From NCBI GenBank assembly GCA_005656395.1, contig SRSI01000072.1, positions 62,001 to 126,000 on the forward strand: a DNA stretch of 64,000 nt. The letters run 5' to 3'. The notes under the pieces are model-generated. The model made no database searches. It worked only from the letters and a program-made list of their open reading frames with translations, and was not told where the DNA came from. The position numbers and the translations under genes were made by a program. The DNA comes from Strongyloides papillosus (Eukaryota; Nematoda; Chromadorea; Rhabditida; Strongyloididae). Positions 35,759 through 46,848 of the stretch are shown in pieces; positions within the stretch are counted from its first letter, which is position 1; every line of letters begins with the position of its first letter.

Positions 35759-37975
35759 ATGCTTTGAGAACAGTTAACTTTTCATATCCACAAAACTATT
35801 CTCTTAATAGTACACTTGGATCATTCCATCAATATAATGGAAGTAATTGAAACAACAAAAAAATGTTATTTTTAAAAAAAAAGCCAAATTAATAAATACA
35901 ATTTTGTGGAAAACGATATAACTTTACCATCACTTGCTAGAAAAGTTTGTTCAATTTAATGGTAGAAGATAAAGATTTCCTCATAAGAATTGGTTCTAGA
36001 AAATTTTATTTTCATATATTTTTGTCATTTTTTTAATACCATTTCCTATTTAAAGATAATAAATAAATCCTATTTAGATATATTTTATTTTTCCTTCACT
36101 AAATAGTCGATAAACTATATATATTTTCTTATATCTATATGTTTTGTTCTTATATCCATAATTTCAAATTTACCATTTAACCATAATACACAATGTTCTC
36201 TTAAACAAATTCCTGTCTTTGTTATTTTTTCGTTTAGTGAATCTGGCATTGTAGCTGCCAATGACAATATTGTTGTTATTTACTCATTTAATTGATATAC
36301 ATTCTTTTTACTTTGAAGAACATTAAAAAATATTAAGAAAATAAATGATTTTCCTCTTTGTGTTAAGAGAGGTTCGGAATACCAATAAACATAATGAGAA
36401 ATGTTGAAATTTTTAAATATTTTTCAAAAATAATTGGGATGTTTTTATAAGTAATGCTTTAAAATGTCTACAATGTATGGATTTTTTACTATTATCGGTA
36501 AAACAGTACTATCTTATCATTGTTAAACAGTTATATTTATGGTATGTTTATTTTTTCATTTTATAACAAAATATATTGTATTAAAGGTACTATATTTAGA
36601 AATTTTTGCTTCATTCAATCCTATTGGACTACATAATTATCAAGTAATTAAAAACGGCAGATATTAATTGTTATTTATATTTTTCAGATTGGGAATATCT
36701 TTTAATATTATCAATTACCATGTAAGCAAAAGGGTCAGTATTTCTTTTTTGGAATAAGGGAAGTAGAATAGGTAATATTTTTATTTTCAAATTATGTTTG
36801 TTGATTTACCGTTTATGTAATTGTAGGTTTGTGTTACACATTGGAGGACTAAATCTAAGATGTAATTTTGGTTGTTATTTTCTTTATTTTTGGGTGTTTT
36901 TTGTCTAACTGAAGATAGACTTCATAATATTACCAGAATCAAAAATGGTGTTGTAAATCTCTTTCTACATCTTAGTGATAATGGGAAATGTATATTATTT
37001 GAATGAAGCGGATAAAGAATATGTTACAAATTTATCTGAGGTATGTTTATATGTTGCCTATATTCTTAATTACCTTTAGATTTACCAAAAAAATTTGTCT
37101 TTGATTAATGAGAATTACAATACAAAAGTTGATAGAATAAGTAATGGATTAGGATCAAATAATCGTTCAGTACAAAGACAAATTTCTCCCTGATTAATAA
37201 AACATGATTTAGCAATTTGTGGAACAACTTCATTTATATCCACAGAGGGAAAAACTATTCCACAATTTTTGCCACCCATTTCTAATGAAACTTTTTTTAA
37301 CATTGGAGCTGCAATGGTATTAATGTGTTTACCAATTTTAATACTTCCAGTAAATGATATTATAGGGATTTTAGGATGTCTTACTAAAGCTTCTCCAGCA
37401 TTTATACCATCTCCAAATATCATATTAACAACACCACTAGGAAATCCAGCATCTTTAAAAGCACGACATAGAAGCCATGCTGTATCAGATGTTATTTTAC
37501 TTGGTTTACATATAACACAATTTCCACATATTAAAGCTGGTGCTAATTTAAAAGTAAGAAGATACAATAGAAGATTCCATGGAGATATTAATCCAGCTAC
37601 ACCAATAGCATCATTTTTTACGTAATTAATACTTTTTATAGGAAAAGTATTATTCATGAACACTGTTGTTTTTCCAACAATTGTTGAAGCGAAGAATCTG
37701 AAATTATAAATTGTTCTAGGAATATCAATTACTTTTGCAAGAGAAATAGGTTTTCCTTGGTCTCGTGTTTCGATTATGGCAAATTCTTCCAAATTCTCTT
37801 CAATAATATTAGAGATTTTTACTAAAAGTTCAGGTCTTTTTTGAATTGACATTTTTCTCCAAATTTTAAATGCATTCTCTCCTATATTAGCAGCATTATC
37901 AATATCAATAGAAGTTGAATTTGGAACTTTAAGCCAAACTTTTCCTGTAGCTGGGTTTACAGAATCAATATAAGT
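35735..37975 (-). repeat. Right arm of large inverted duplication
   Basis: Reverse complement of 31682-33923 with very few differences. Outer edge at 37975 within the ALDH frame, inner edge within the EEAD-box fragment. Bases 35759-37114 hold no separate gene. Confidence 0.9.
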
Positions 37976-37999
37976 TTTTTTAATATAAAATATTTCCAT
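37115..37999 (-). pseudogene. Truncated ALDH8A1-like aldehyde dehydrogenase, copy 2
   Basis: This 294-codon frame is almost identical to copy 1 from YIDS onward, with the same early stop after the catalytic Cys. Its first nine residues (MEIFYIKKT) are unrelated to the family and come from sequence at the duplication edge. So the ATG is probably accidental. It retains SFTGS, LEMGGKN and NQGEICLC. It is a duplicated fragment of an already truncated gene. Confidence 0.8.
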
Positions 38000-38416
38000 A
38001 TCTACTTTGTTTTGAGTAATCCAATGTTTAAATGATAGTTTTTAATATTAATAATAAAAAATAGAAATTTCAGCCAAAGCTTAAATATGTATAAATTTGA
38101 AAAAATAAAATGTTAAAACTTTTTTATATTTATATGTTTTTACATACACTATTCATTTATATTGAATGAAAATTTCTAGAATATTTGTATAATATCATCA
38201 TTTAAGAAGTTTAATTAAATGTATAATAATAAATTTTTTTCAGATATAACATTGATTGTTTTTTTTCTAGTAATATTCTAAATAATTGATATACATATCT
38301 GAAGTTATCACCTCGTATATATTATACTCAATTATTATCATTCTCACTTATTTTGAAAGTTTTTTCAACAATAAAAGATATATTTTCTACCATAAACTTA
38401 TAAAAAAGGTATTAAA
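38000..38416. other. AT-rich spacer
   Basis: Between the ALDH fragment and the PKC fragment, nothing recognisable. Confidence 0.4.
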
Positions 38417-38883
38417 ATGTCACAATTATTTAATGGACACTTAAAAATTCGTCTTATTGAAGCTGTTGGCATTAGACCTACAGAATGGAGTAAAAGATTT
38501 AATAACAATAATGGAGGTGAAGATATTTTGTTAGACTCATATGTAAACATTGATTGTGATGACGAATATCATATAGGCCAATCTTCTACAAAGGTTAAAG
38601 GTAATCATCCTATATGAAACGAAGAATTTCAGGTATTTTATAACATCATATTTAATTAATATTTTTTTTAATATTTTAGTATGAAGTTCATGAAGGCAAA
38701 ATTATGGGATTCTCGGTTTTTCATGATTGTGCTCTACCACCAGATGATTTTGTAGCTAATTGTAGATTGTTCTTTAGTGATCTCAACATATCAACACCAC
38801 AAGATGTTTGGATTGATTTAGAACCACATGGCCGATTACATGTTGTTATAGAAATTAAAGGAGAACTTGTTGATGAAGTTTAG
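38417..38883 (+). pseudogene. Novel PKC (epsilon type) N-terminal C2 domain fragment
   Basis: Two exons (38417-38632 and 38680-38883) with a 47-nt GT-AG intron read the N-terminal C2 domain of an epsilon-type protein kinase C, like nematode pkc-1: FNGHLKIRLIEAVGIRPTEWS, LDSYVNIDCDDEYHIG, FSVFHDCALPPDDFVAN, DVWIDLEPHGRLHVVIE. TGA at 38615-38617 replaces the conserved Trp before NEEFQ. The frame ends at TAG 38881-38883, right after the C2 domain, with no C1 or kinase domains. The intron shows it was copied as DNA, not from mRNA. Confidence 0.85.
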
Positions 38884-39111
38884 TTTTATTTAAAATTTTT
38901 AGAAAAACAAAATTTCTTAACATTTGATTATTTATGCAATATGAATGATTTCCATATTTATTAATCCTATTTATATCACCGTATATAGTATGTGAAGTGG
39001 ATAAGTTGGATAAAAACATTCCTTCAAATATACCATCTCCTGGAAATGTTTGGATTGTGATACGATATACTTTTTTTGTTGACTTTATTTCTTTATTTTT
39101 TTTTAAAAATA

Positions 39112-40321
39112 TTAAATAAATTTAAAAAAAGATTCTTTTTCTTCTGTAAATGGTAAAAGCATTTCAATATTATGAATTTTTTTAATTTCTAATTTTTCAC
39201 AAACGTTTGTGCTGTTATATAATATAAAATTTAAATAATTTATGAACATCCTTGATAATATATTACTCCTTTCATCATTTATTGGTAGAGAAATTTCTTG
39301 TTGACATGGACAAAATTCTTCAGGAATATTAGCATCTTTACAATTTCTTTTATCATAAATTGGTCTTAGTAAACTTTCTCCACATTTACTATAAACACCG
39401 ATTATAGAACTTTGATTATATTCAAAGGAATCATTATTACCCATGTTTGTTATATCTTTTAAAGTTACATAAAAATCCCAAAACGATGTAAGAGTATTAG
39501 AATTTTTCTTTACAACATCCATAATATCTTTTCGTTGTTGTCTTATGTTTTTTGGAAGTGACATACTAAAAAATGGCAATCGTTCCTCCATTCTACCAAT
39601 AGATGTTCTTCTTATATCATCAAATCTATGTCCATGATCACCAAGAATAAATAAAAAACTATTTTCTAATTTTTTAATATTTCTTTTAAGAAAACCTTTA
39701 AAATCTTCATCAGCTATTTCTACTTGATTAATATAATCATGTCCTATTTCTGTAAACCATGTTAATGCAAACAACGGAGTTATATCATTATAAAATTGTA
39801 TAAATTTTTCTAAATATCCAAGTTGTTTATTATGCATTTTATTGTTACCATAACATAAGTACTCCTGTGAATAAGCCATGATTTAAAATTGATAACCAAA
39901 ATGGCCTAAAATAATGAGTCGTTGGTTGATTTTTAAAACCTTTAGAAAGATAGGTAAATAAATTGTAATCTGTATAATCTTCAGCATATAAAGTTGTATC
40001 ATTTTTACTACTAAAATCATTCCATATCAGTGGTAATGAATCAAAAAATTTTTTTCATAAATCAATATTTATTTCATCTTCATAACCAGGAGTCATTATT
40101 CTTTTACCAGATAAAAATGCTACAGCATTAGGGAATGAATTATCACCAACTTTAGTCATACCATTAAAAATTATACTTTTGTAATCATTTATCAATACTG
40201 ATAATGTTTTTGGTAGCTTACGAATAAAATTTGAATGAGATAATGAATCAAGAACAATTATAAAAACATTAGTTCTTCTTGAATTGATTATTCTTTCTCT
40301 ATATAATTTATTATTTGAAAA
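39112..40321 (-). pseudogene. DUF229 sulfatase-like protein, broken
   Basis: The minus strand reads a DUF229 family member, a sulfatase/phosphatase-fold protein common in nematodes. From the N-terminal side: RTNVFIIVLDSLSHSNFIRKLPKT, KVGDNSFPNAVAFLSGKR, LPLIWNDF, TTLYAEDY, HYFRPFW, then after a frameshift near 39870-39880 the 255-codon C-terminal frame with FLKRNIKKLENSFLFILGDHG and CPCQQE. TGA at 40055-40057 interrupts the N-terminal part, probably in place of Trp. The extreme N-terminus (about 200 residues in full-length relatives) is missing. Metal-site Asp (LDS) and GDHGH are retained. Confidence 0.85.
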
Positions 40322-40844
40322 TGGTGATTAGAATAAATACAAGTAGGAGATTTCAATCATCAAATTATTATATGTTATATTCAGGAACATTATGATACTT
40401 AATATTTCGGTTTAAAATAGTTATTTTGGAATTTAGAAAACATGCATGTATCAATTTTCCTGAGTAGTGGAACACACAAAATGCATCATCAGATGAAATA
40501 TGTAGAAGATCATTTCTAGAGAATATTTTTCCTGATTTTGATACTTATAAAGTTTATAAATATGGTATCATTATTTCTTCTTTAACAAACGGTTTCTCAT
40601 ACAATGGTGAAGGAACATCAAGTTCGGATATTTTTTAGATAGCGTATACTTCAAAAAAAAATATAACTTTAAATATATAGGTAATGAAAGAAGATCGTTA
40701 TGAAGAAAGAAAATTTACAAATATTGAAAGGTACGAAGGTTTATCTTCGTGAAGTTCCAACAGTTAATATATTTTTTAAACACGTTATATACCAAAAACA
40801 ATATAGGAAATAAATGATTTTTACCAATTATTATTTTTAAATCT

Positions 40845-41022
40845 TCTTGATATCTCAAGAACAGAAACTTTTCTTGTTTCAATAGATGGTAGTGTATGGA
40901 AACAAATGACATGTTTAAATTCTTATACTTTTAGTGCCACATGGATTTCATCTGATGTTTTCGTGTTTATTTCAAATTTCGAAGGAGGTAAAAGTTGTAT
41001 TTATGATTTTAAATATCACTAA
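40845..41022 (+). pseudogene. Unassigned exon remnant
   Basis: An open frame ending at TAA 41020-41022 reads FLVSIDGSVWKQMTCLNSYTF and SSDVFVFISNFEGGKSCIYDF, with a beta-strand-rich look. Upstream pieces in other frames (about 40500-40640) have similar composition. Family unknown. Confidence 0.25.
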
Positions 41023-41151
41023 TGTTTTAATGTTATTTTTAATATGATATTTCTGTTGTGATTCGTGCATTGAAACGTAGATTTAATTGTGTTTAAAATG
41101 TTTTTTGTTTTTAACTTTTATTTTAGTTTATTCTTTTATTTAATTATTTAG

Positions 41152-41245
41152 GAAGTTTCAACTTACTCAAGAATCAAATAGTAACGATCTCAATTATGTG
41201 CAAAGTGAAACTTTTGACAATATAAAGCAGGGGCACTTCATGGAC
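41152..41245 (+). pseudogene. EEAD-box helicase N-terminal fragment
   Basis: About 30 codons match the intact helicase around residues 18-38 (NDLNYVQSETFDNIKQG against DDFNYVQSETFNDIKQG). The match ends before motif I. It lies 300 bp upstream of the four-gene block. Confidence 0.75.
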
Positions 41246-41548
41246 TTTAGTGAAATTACAAGAATTGCATACTATATAAGAAATGATTAAATATTGTTAG
41301 AAATTTGACTATCATATTTATGTTAAATACATTCATTCTTATTAAGTAAAATTTTAAATTTAATTTGATATTTATAATTTGTTGCCATTTATAAATTACG
41401 AGTTTATTTGCCTATTTGTATAAAATTTTTCACACTTGAAAACAAATTTTTATAAAAATAAAAAACAAAAAACGTACAGCTAATCTCCTTCTTAAAAGTA
41501 CTTGTAAGTTTTTTGTATGTAACAATTATTTTCTTTTAAATTTTCAAG

Positions 41549-43006
41549 ATGGCTAGTAATGATAGAGATTATGAATCATCGCAATCAGCTACAGCAAATT
41601 ATACTGATACAACAACCAAAATTTTGAATTTAAATGAAGATTGTGAAACAAAAGTTATTTATATTAACGATTCGAGAACACGGGAATTAACAAGAAATGT
41701 ATTATGGTCTAGTAATAAACATGGTACTTTTATGACACAATATATTAACCAAAATGGTTGTAGTATGTCATTAGATAATATTTCTACTATTTCAGAAGAA
41801 GCGACAAGACAGCTAAACAAGGATATATTAGGACAACTTTCAAACGCTATAGAATCAAACATTGAACAAAGCACATCTTCATATAACGCACCAAAAAATA
41901 CGAAAAAAACAACGAAAAGTGAATCTTTATTTACCAAGATATTTATGCATGTTATGGGAAATGATCAATTTGAATTACGGTACAATCAAGAAGTCGAAAT
42001 AAAAGGTAACACTTTATTAGCAAAAGGTATTGAAATCTTAAAAACGAAAAGAAGTTTACAAAGAGATGTTGGGTTTAATACAAATAATATTGACAAACGA
42101 GTTTACGGATTTTTAGCTGATTGTTTTATGTAATTGTTTTATTTGAAAATTTCATATTTTTTTAGGTGCTTGATTCCAGAAGAATTGCGAAAAAAGGATG
42201 GATGTTGTGAATTGTTTTTACATTGTGTGGTGAATTATTTTAACATTGAAGATTTTACTTTTTCTAGTGAAAGAATAATTAATATTTGTAAATTGCGTAA
42301 AAAACGTATGATTATAAAACCAAAGGAGGTTCAACTTAATATTAATAATACAATAATTGTAAGTACCCAATAGTTAAAAGTATATTTTTTTTAGGAAGCA
42401 ATGAATAATCTCAAAAAAATAACAAATGCAGTAGAGTTTAGTCTTATATTTATAAGAGATCTTACGCAATTAAATATATTTCAAAACAATCTTGACGAAA
42501 TGCTGGATTTATACAGAAAAAAGTTAACATCAAAAGTTAATGAAAGAATTCCTGAAATGGATAAAATAAATGATTCAATAGCAATAATTACAAGTTACAC
42601 AAAAAATTTATTAAATAGTTTAATAGTTGAAGATGATGACCATTGTTTTTATTATATAATTGAAGCATTTTTTAAACATTTTAAAATTTCGAATCCTTGT
42701 TTGTCTGTTAATGCCGTATCAAGTTCTAGCAATGGTGTTTACAAAGAAACTTCATCATGTTACACACATTATATAGTATTTTTAGGAACTGTTCCATTAT
42801 TTACCGAATTAAATTACGAAAACGCAATTATCAAATGGATTAAATGTAATATTATCGCAAAGGATTTACGAATGAATGATCCTCACCGTAATCTTTTTCA
42901 ACTTATCATGCAATTAGCAAATGGCAAAGGCAACAGAATTATTAAAGGTAGAGCAGAACCAAATCAGTTAATAAAATTGATTGTTCAAAATATACGATTA
43001 TCATAA
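41549..43006 (+). CDS. Block gene 1: unknown 461-aa protein, three exons
   Basis: I join exons 41549-42129, 42166-42358 and 42395-43006. Both introns are 36 nt with GTAATT/GTAAGT donors and TTTTTTTAG acceptors, and removal gives 1,386 nt, an exact multiple of three ending in TAA. Across the first junction the protein reads KRVYGFLADCFMCLIPEELRKKDGCC; across the second, INNTIIEAMNNLKK. The N-terminal 130 residues are Ser/Thr/Asn-rich, followed by more hydrophobic helical segments. No family recognised. It begins the four-gene same-strand block and has ACGCA at 41886, 42464 and 42822. Decayed relatives may lie at 52.6-53.3 kb. Confidence 0.75.
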
Positions 43007-43466
43007 GTATTGAAATTACTGAATTTGAATGATTAATCTATGAAAAGTTTTGTTTTAATAATAGTTGTTTAAAAATATTTTTTTAATAATATCTAAATTG
43101 GTCACTAGTGATAATTAATGAAAAATAAAAATAAATAGAACTTTAAATATATAATACTTTTCAGACTTAAACATTTTAAATTCCACTTTTTAAAAACATT
43201 TTTTGTATCATTCGATTTGAAAATCTCATGCTAGTTTAAATATAGCATTTGTTTTTGATTACTTCTGTTTTTAAATGTTATTTACAAATAAAATGGGATA
43301 ACGTTTTCCAAAATAAAGAAATTTTGCATTTTGTTGCAAATTAAATTTAATATTTTTCATATTATTTAAATAAATTTGTTTTTTTTTTATAAAATCAAAT
43401 AGTTTATATTAAAATTTTCTTATTATAATAAGCGATATTTTTATAGAAAAATATACTTTTTTTGAA
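43007..43466. other. Gap between block genes 1 and 2
   Basis: AT-rich, no ACGCA, no gene. A TCACTAGTGA palindrome lies near 43101. Confidence 0.4.
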
Positions 43467-44678
43467 ATGGAAGCAAACTCTCTTCTAGAGTCTTTCGTTG
43501 AAATCAACATCAATGACTCCAGCAAAAAGGACAAACGCATTTCTGCAGCTGCAAATGCAATGGAACTATTTATTAAAAAATCTCTCTTTGGTGAACTAAA
43601 GATAAAAGAAATTAATCAAAAAAAATTAAACGAAATTTTACTAAACGAAATATCAAAGCTTGACTTTAATAAACGTATTAAAGCTTTAAAGAAAACACAA
43701 TTCAAAGGCACGTATAGTGAAAAACTTGATATGATTATTTTTTCTGCCTCTTTGCTAAATTTTGGAATCTGGAATGACGGTATTGTGATTATGGTATTTT
43801 TGGAAAAGATTCCATCAACTATAAAAAATGATTGTTTTCCTTTGAATTTTAAAACACTTGACGAATTAAAAGAATACGCACTTCATATTGACAGCTTAAA
43901 AATTGATACATTCAACGAAAAATCCAACGACAACTCTTTGATCTTCTCTTTTCCTATTCCTACATACGCATCAACAGCAAAGTCAAGATCTGAATCAAGT
44001 AACACATCAAATTTTACTCAATATCCTTCTACTGAAATTTCAACAATAGAACATGCATCATCAGCAGCGACAACTCCTAAAAGTGCCAAGCATGAATTGA
44101 AGAATAATACGAATTCTTTAATTTTGTCACAAACACAAACTCTATCAAATTATAAAAACGGAATAAAACAAACGCAACAGACTGAAGAAAAAGTTAAAAT
44201 TACAAATGAACTTTTTATGGTAGATGCCGGAAATAACGTAGTTTTATCAAACAAATATTTGGATCCTTCTCAATATGATGCTAGAATTAGTGTATCAATG
44301 GTTACAAATGAAAAAAGTTTTTTTTACGCATGGGCAACAGACACAACATGTTTAGAGAGTTTAGTAGAAAAAAAAAGTTCTCGAGCAAAAGCTTTTGAAA
44401 CCGCAGCACTACAATGTTTTGAAAGTGTAGTTTTAAAAATACAAGAACACGAATTACGAAATTTCTTAATAATGACACAAAATAGACCTTTTTTTAACAC
44501 AATTAAACTCTTTCCAGACAAATATACAAATTTAACACAAACAGGAAAAGACGCAGTTAAAAAGATAACAAGCTCAATAAAAGGCAAAGTAGGAACTATT
44601 CTTTATGTTGCAGATTCTTTCAAGCCTCCACTTATTCAACTCTCAGATGATAATGCAAATACTCTTTCAAGTACCTAG
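43467..44678 (+). CDS. Block gene 2: unknown 403-aa protein
   Basis: An intact single-exon frame starts at the ATG after a short 5' leader and ends in TAG. Residues 1-140 look helical and globular (NFGIWNDGIVIMVFLEKIPS), 160-230 form a Ser/Thr/Gln-rich low-complexity linker, and 240-390 form a second domain (NELFMVDAGNNVVLSNKYLDPSQ; RPFFNTIKLFPDKYT). No family recognised; no transmembrane or signal segment. It carries six ACGCA copies in three codon frames. The sequence at 49.7-52.1 kb appears to hold a decayed relative. The EKIP...LKID segment somewhat recalls retroelement Gag-like proteins, which is speculative. Confidence 0.7.
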   Translation: MEANSLLESFVEININDSSKKDKRISAAANAMELFIKKSLFGELKIKEINQKKLNEILLNEISKLDFNKRIKALKKTQFKGTYSEKLDMIIFSASLLNFGIWNDGIVIMVFLEKIPSTIKNDCFPLNFKTLDELKEYALHIDSLKIDTFNEKSNDNSLIFSFPIPTYASTAKSRSESSNTSNFTQYPSTEISTIEHASSAATTPKSAKHELKNNTNSLILSQTQTLSNYKNGIKQTQQTEEKVKITNELFMVDAGNNVVLSNKYLDPSQYDARISVSMVTNEKSFFYAWATDTTCLESLVEKKSSRAKAFETAALQCFESVVLKIQEHELRNFLIMTQNRPFFNTIKLFPDKYTNLTQTGKDAVKKITSSIKGKVGTILYVADSFKPPLIQLSDDNANTLSST

Positions 44679-44970
44679 TTCTTTAATGACAAATAAATTA
44701 TAAACGCAATCAGTAACGTTGAATTTAAAAACGCAATTTTTAAACAGAAAAAATATTTCAAAAATTTGTAACGAATAAATTTTTTATCCATTCTAAGTTC
44801 CTTATTTTCAATTCTTTACGTCGTGTATCATTTTCTTACACATATTTCCTTCATCATATACCTAAAATTTTATATGCGAAATTTAAAGCAAACGTAGTTA
44901 ATATTTAAATAATTCATGCAAAAATAATTATTTTATCATAAAAAATCATTCTCAGTTATTATTTTACATA
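44679..44970. other. Gap between block genes 2 and 3
   Basis: A 292-bp AT-rich gap that contains two ACGCAAT motifs 27 bp apart (44704 and 44731), the only non-coding copies of the motif in the block. Confidence 0.5.
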
Positions 44971-46609
44971 ATGCTTCCCATACCGACGACTATAACGCAT
45001 TCAAGTGGAGAAATAAAACTCATTGAAATTTTAGGCAATGGTGGATTCTCGTATGTCTATTGTGGTTCTATTGGTGGAAACTACGTTGCAGTAAAAGTTG
45101 GTAAGAAATTGGATAACGAATTAAAGATTATGAATTCTATTATGACTAGTGAAAATCTTAATTCTCACTTTTCTAACGCAATTTCTACTTTACCACAATT
45201 ATTGCTACACGGCTACTGCGGACTTAATGATATACATTATTTTGCAATCGAAAAATACGCAATGACTTTTAAAGAATTCAGAAATAGGCATAACAACGGA
45301 AATAACACAACACATATATTTGATATACACAATGTTACGAAAAATGTTCTTTCTGCACTACATTACTTAGCAAGATATAAAGTAATCCATCTTGATATAA
45401 AAAGTGCTAACATTATGCTACGCAATTTAAATGACACATCAAGATGTGTTCTTATAGATTTTGGATCAGCTCAAATTGAAACGTCATTTTTTACAACGCA
45501 ATTTGTGTATAAGGAAAAAGTAATAAGACACAAAGCGAGTTTAACGCCACTTTATGCTCCCCTATCTATTCATGAATCTTCTAATCTTTCACTAGTTGAT
45601 GATGTTGAAAGTCTGTATTATAATATTTTTGAATGGAGTACAGGTAGTTTACCATGGAAATCGAAGTGTAGCAACTTAGACGCATTATATACAACGAAAA
45701 AACTTTTTTTTACGAAACACAATTTTAATCTAACCATTGAAACACAATTACGAAGATATCTCGATCGGTTTTATCAAACTATAATAGATTCAAGAAAAAC
45801 TATTCCTTTTCCTTATGAATCTTTATATCGAAATCTTGACGTCATTGTAACGAATTATGTTGAAAATACTCAAGTTATAGACGAATCATGCAATAACGAA
45901 ATAAACAATAATAACGAAAATTTTGATTATCATACAAGTATAGAAACTCAACTAATAAAAATACCTAGTTATATGGAAAACACATATTTAAATAAAAAGA
46001 TTATTATAAAAGATAATTTAACGCAACATCAAATTAACGAAATTACTAGTATTTCAGAAAATATTGCTACTATAATGAATTTTGAAAGAATGAGTTTAAG
46101 AGGGTTTTTTTATTCATTTTATGAAAACAAAAAAATGGGTAAGTACTGATTTCAATTTAACATTTAAATATATTTTATTAGACTCTAGAAGTATGAATAC
46201 ACAAGAAAAATGTATAGCACATAATAGACTTAATTACAAGATCAGCCATGTTTTGTCATTAATAAAAGGATTAATTTCTTTAGTAAAGTTTATGAAACGC
46301 AATATAAAACAGAAAGCTGTCGTTTTATCAATTAATTTACCATTTATAGAAGCTCTTAAAGAAATTTTATCACGCCAAATTTCAAGAACAGGTCACACAC
46401 AATATTTTCTTAACGCAATAGATGAACTAAAGGAACTTACTTATAATAATATAGAGGAACTGGTAATAATATATGTGAAACCAAATTTTAGTAATTCATT
46501 TGTTGAAGAAACTATGATGTATTATGACGAAATAGTTGATATTCATCGTAAAGAAGTTGAACCTTCAGATAGTTCAAATTTACACAATTTGTTATACGGA
46601 ATAAGATAA
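44971..46609 (+). CDS. Block gene 3: CK1-like protein kinase with C-terminal extension
   Basis: Exons 44971-46138 and 46182-46609 flank a 43-nt GTAAGT...TTATTAG intron. The join gives 1,596 nt (531 aa) without a stop. The kinase domain runs from about residue 14 to 290: glycine loop GNGGFSYVY (22-30), VAVKV with Lys42, catalytic loop HLDIKSAN with His140, Asp142, Lys144 and Asn147, DFG at 163-165, and DDVESLYYNIFEW (210-222), typical of the casein kinase 1/VRK group. All catalytic residues are present, so it should be an active Ser/Thr kinase. Residues 300-531 form an Asn-rich then helical extension I cannot assign. A kinase between two unknown genes and a transposon-type gene is unusual; its substrate is unknown. 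Confidence 0.85.
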
Positions 46610-46848
46610 ATTGGAAATTTTAAATATACGAAAGCATTATTTTACACAATTAGATAACTTTATTAGTAATTATTTATTTTTATAACGTATTTTGATTAGA
46701 AAAAAAACGAAAATTTAAATTGTTTATCTGAAATTAATAAAAATAGAGTAAATAAAATATGATACAGATTCATTAAATATATCTTAAACATATATGCTTA
46801 CTAAAAAATTGTTCTAGGTAGAAAAAGTTATAAAACAGATTTATAAAA
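46610..46848. other. Gap between block genes 3 and 4
   Basis: 239 bp, AT-rich, no ACGCA copy. Confidence 0.4.

Noticed and set aside
37269..37625. 118-codon frame opposite each ALDH copy
   Set aside because: Complementary to conserved ALDH sequence; it appears twice only because the ALDH fragment is duplicated.
38417..40321. TGA recoded as tryptophan
   Set aside because: Intact genes here use TGG for Trp, gene 4 and the Gag-integrase ORF end in TGA, and both affected genes have other defects.
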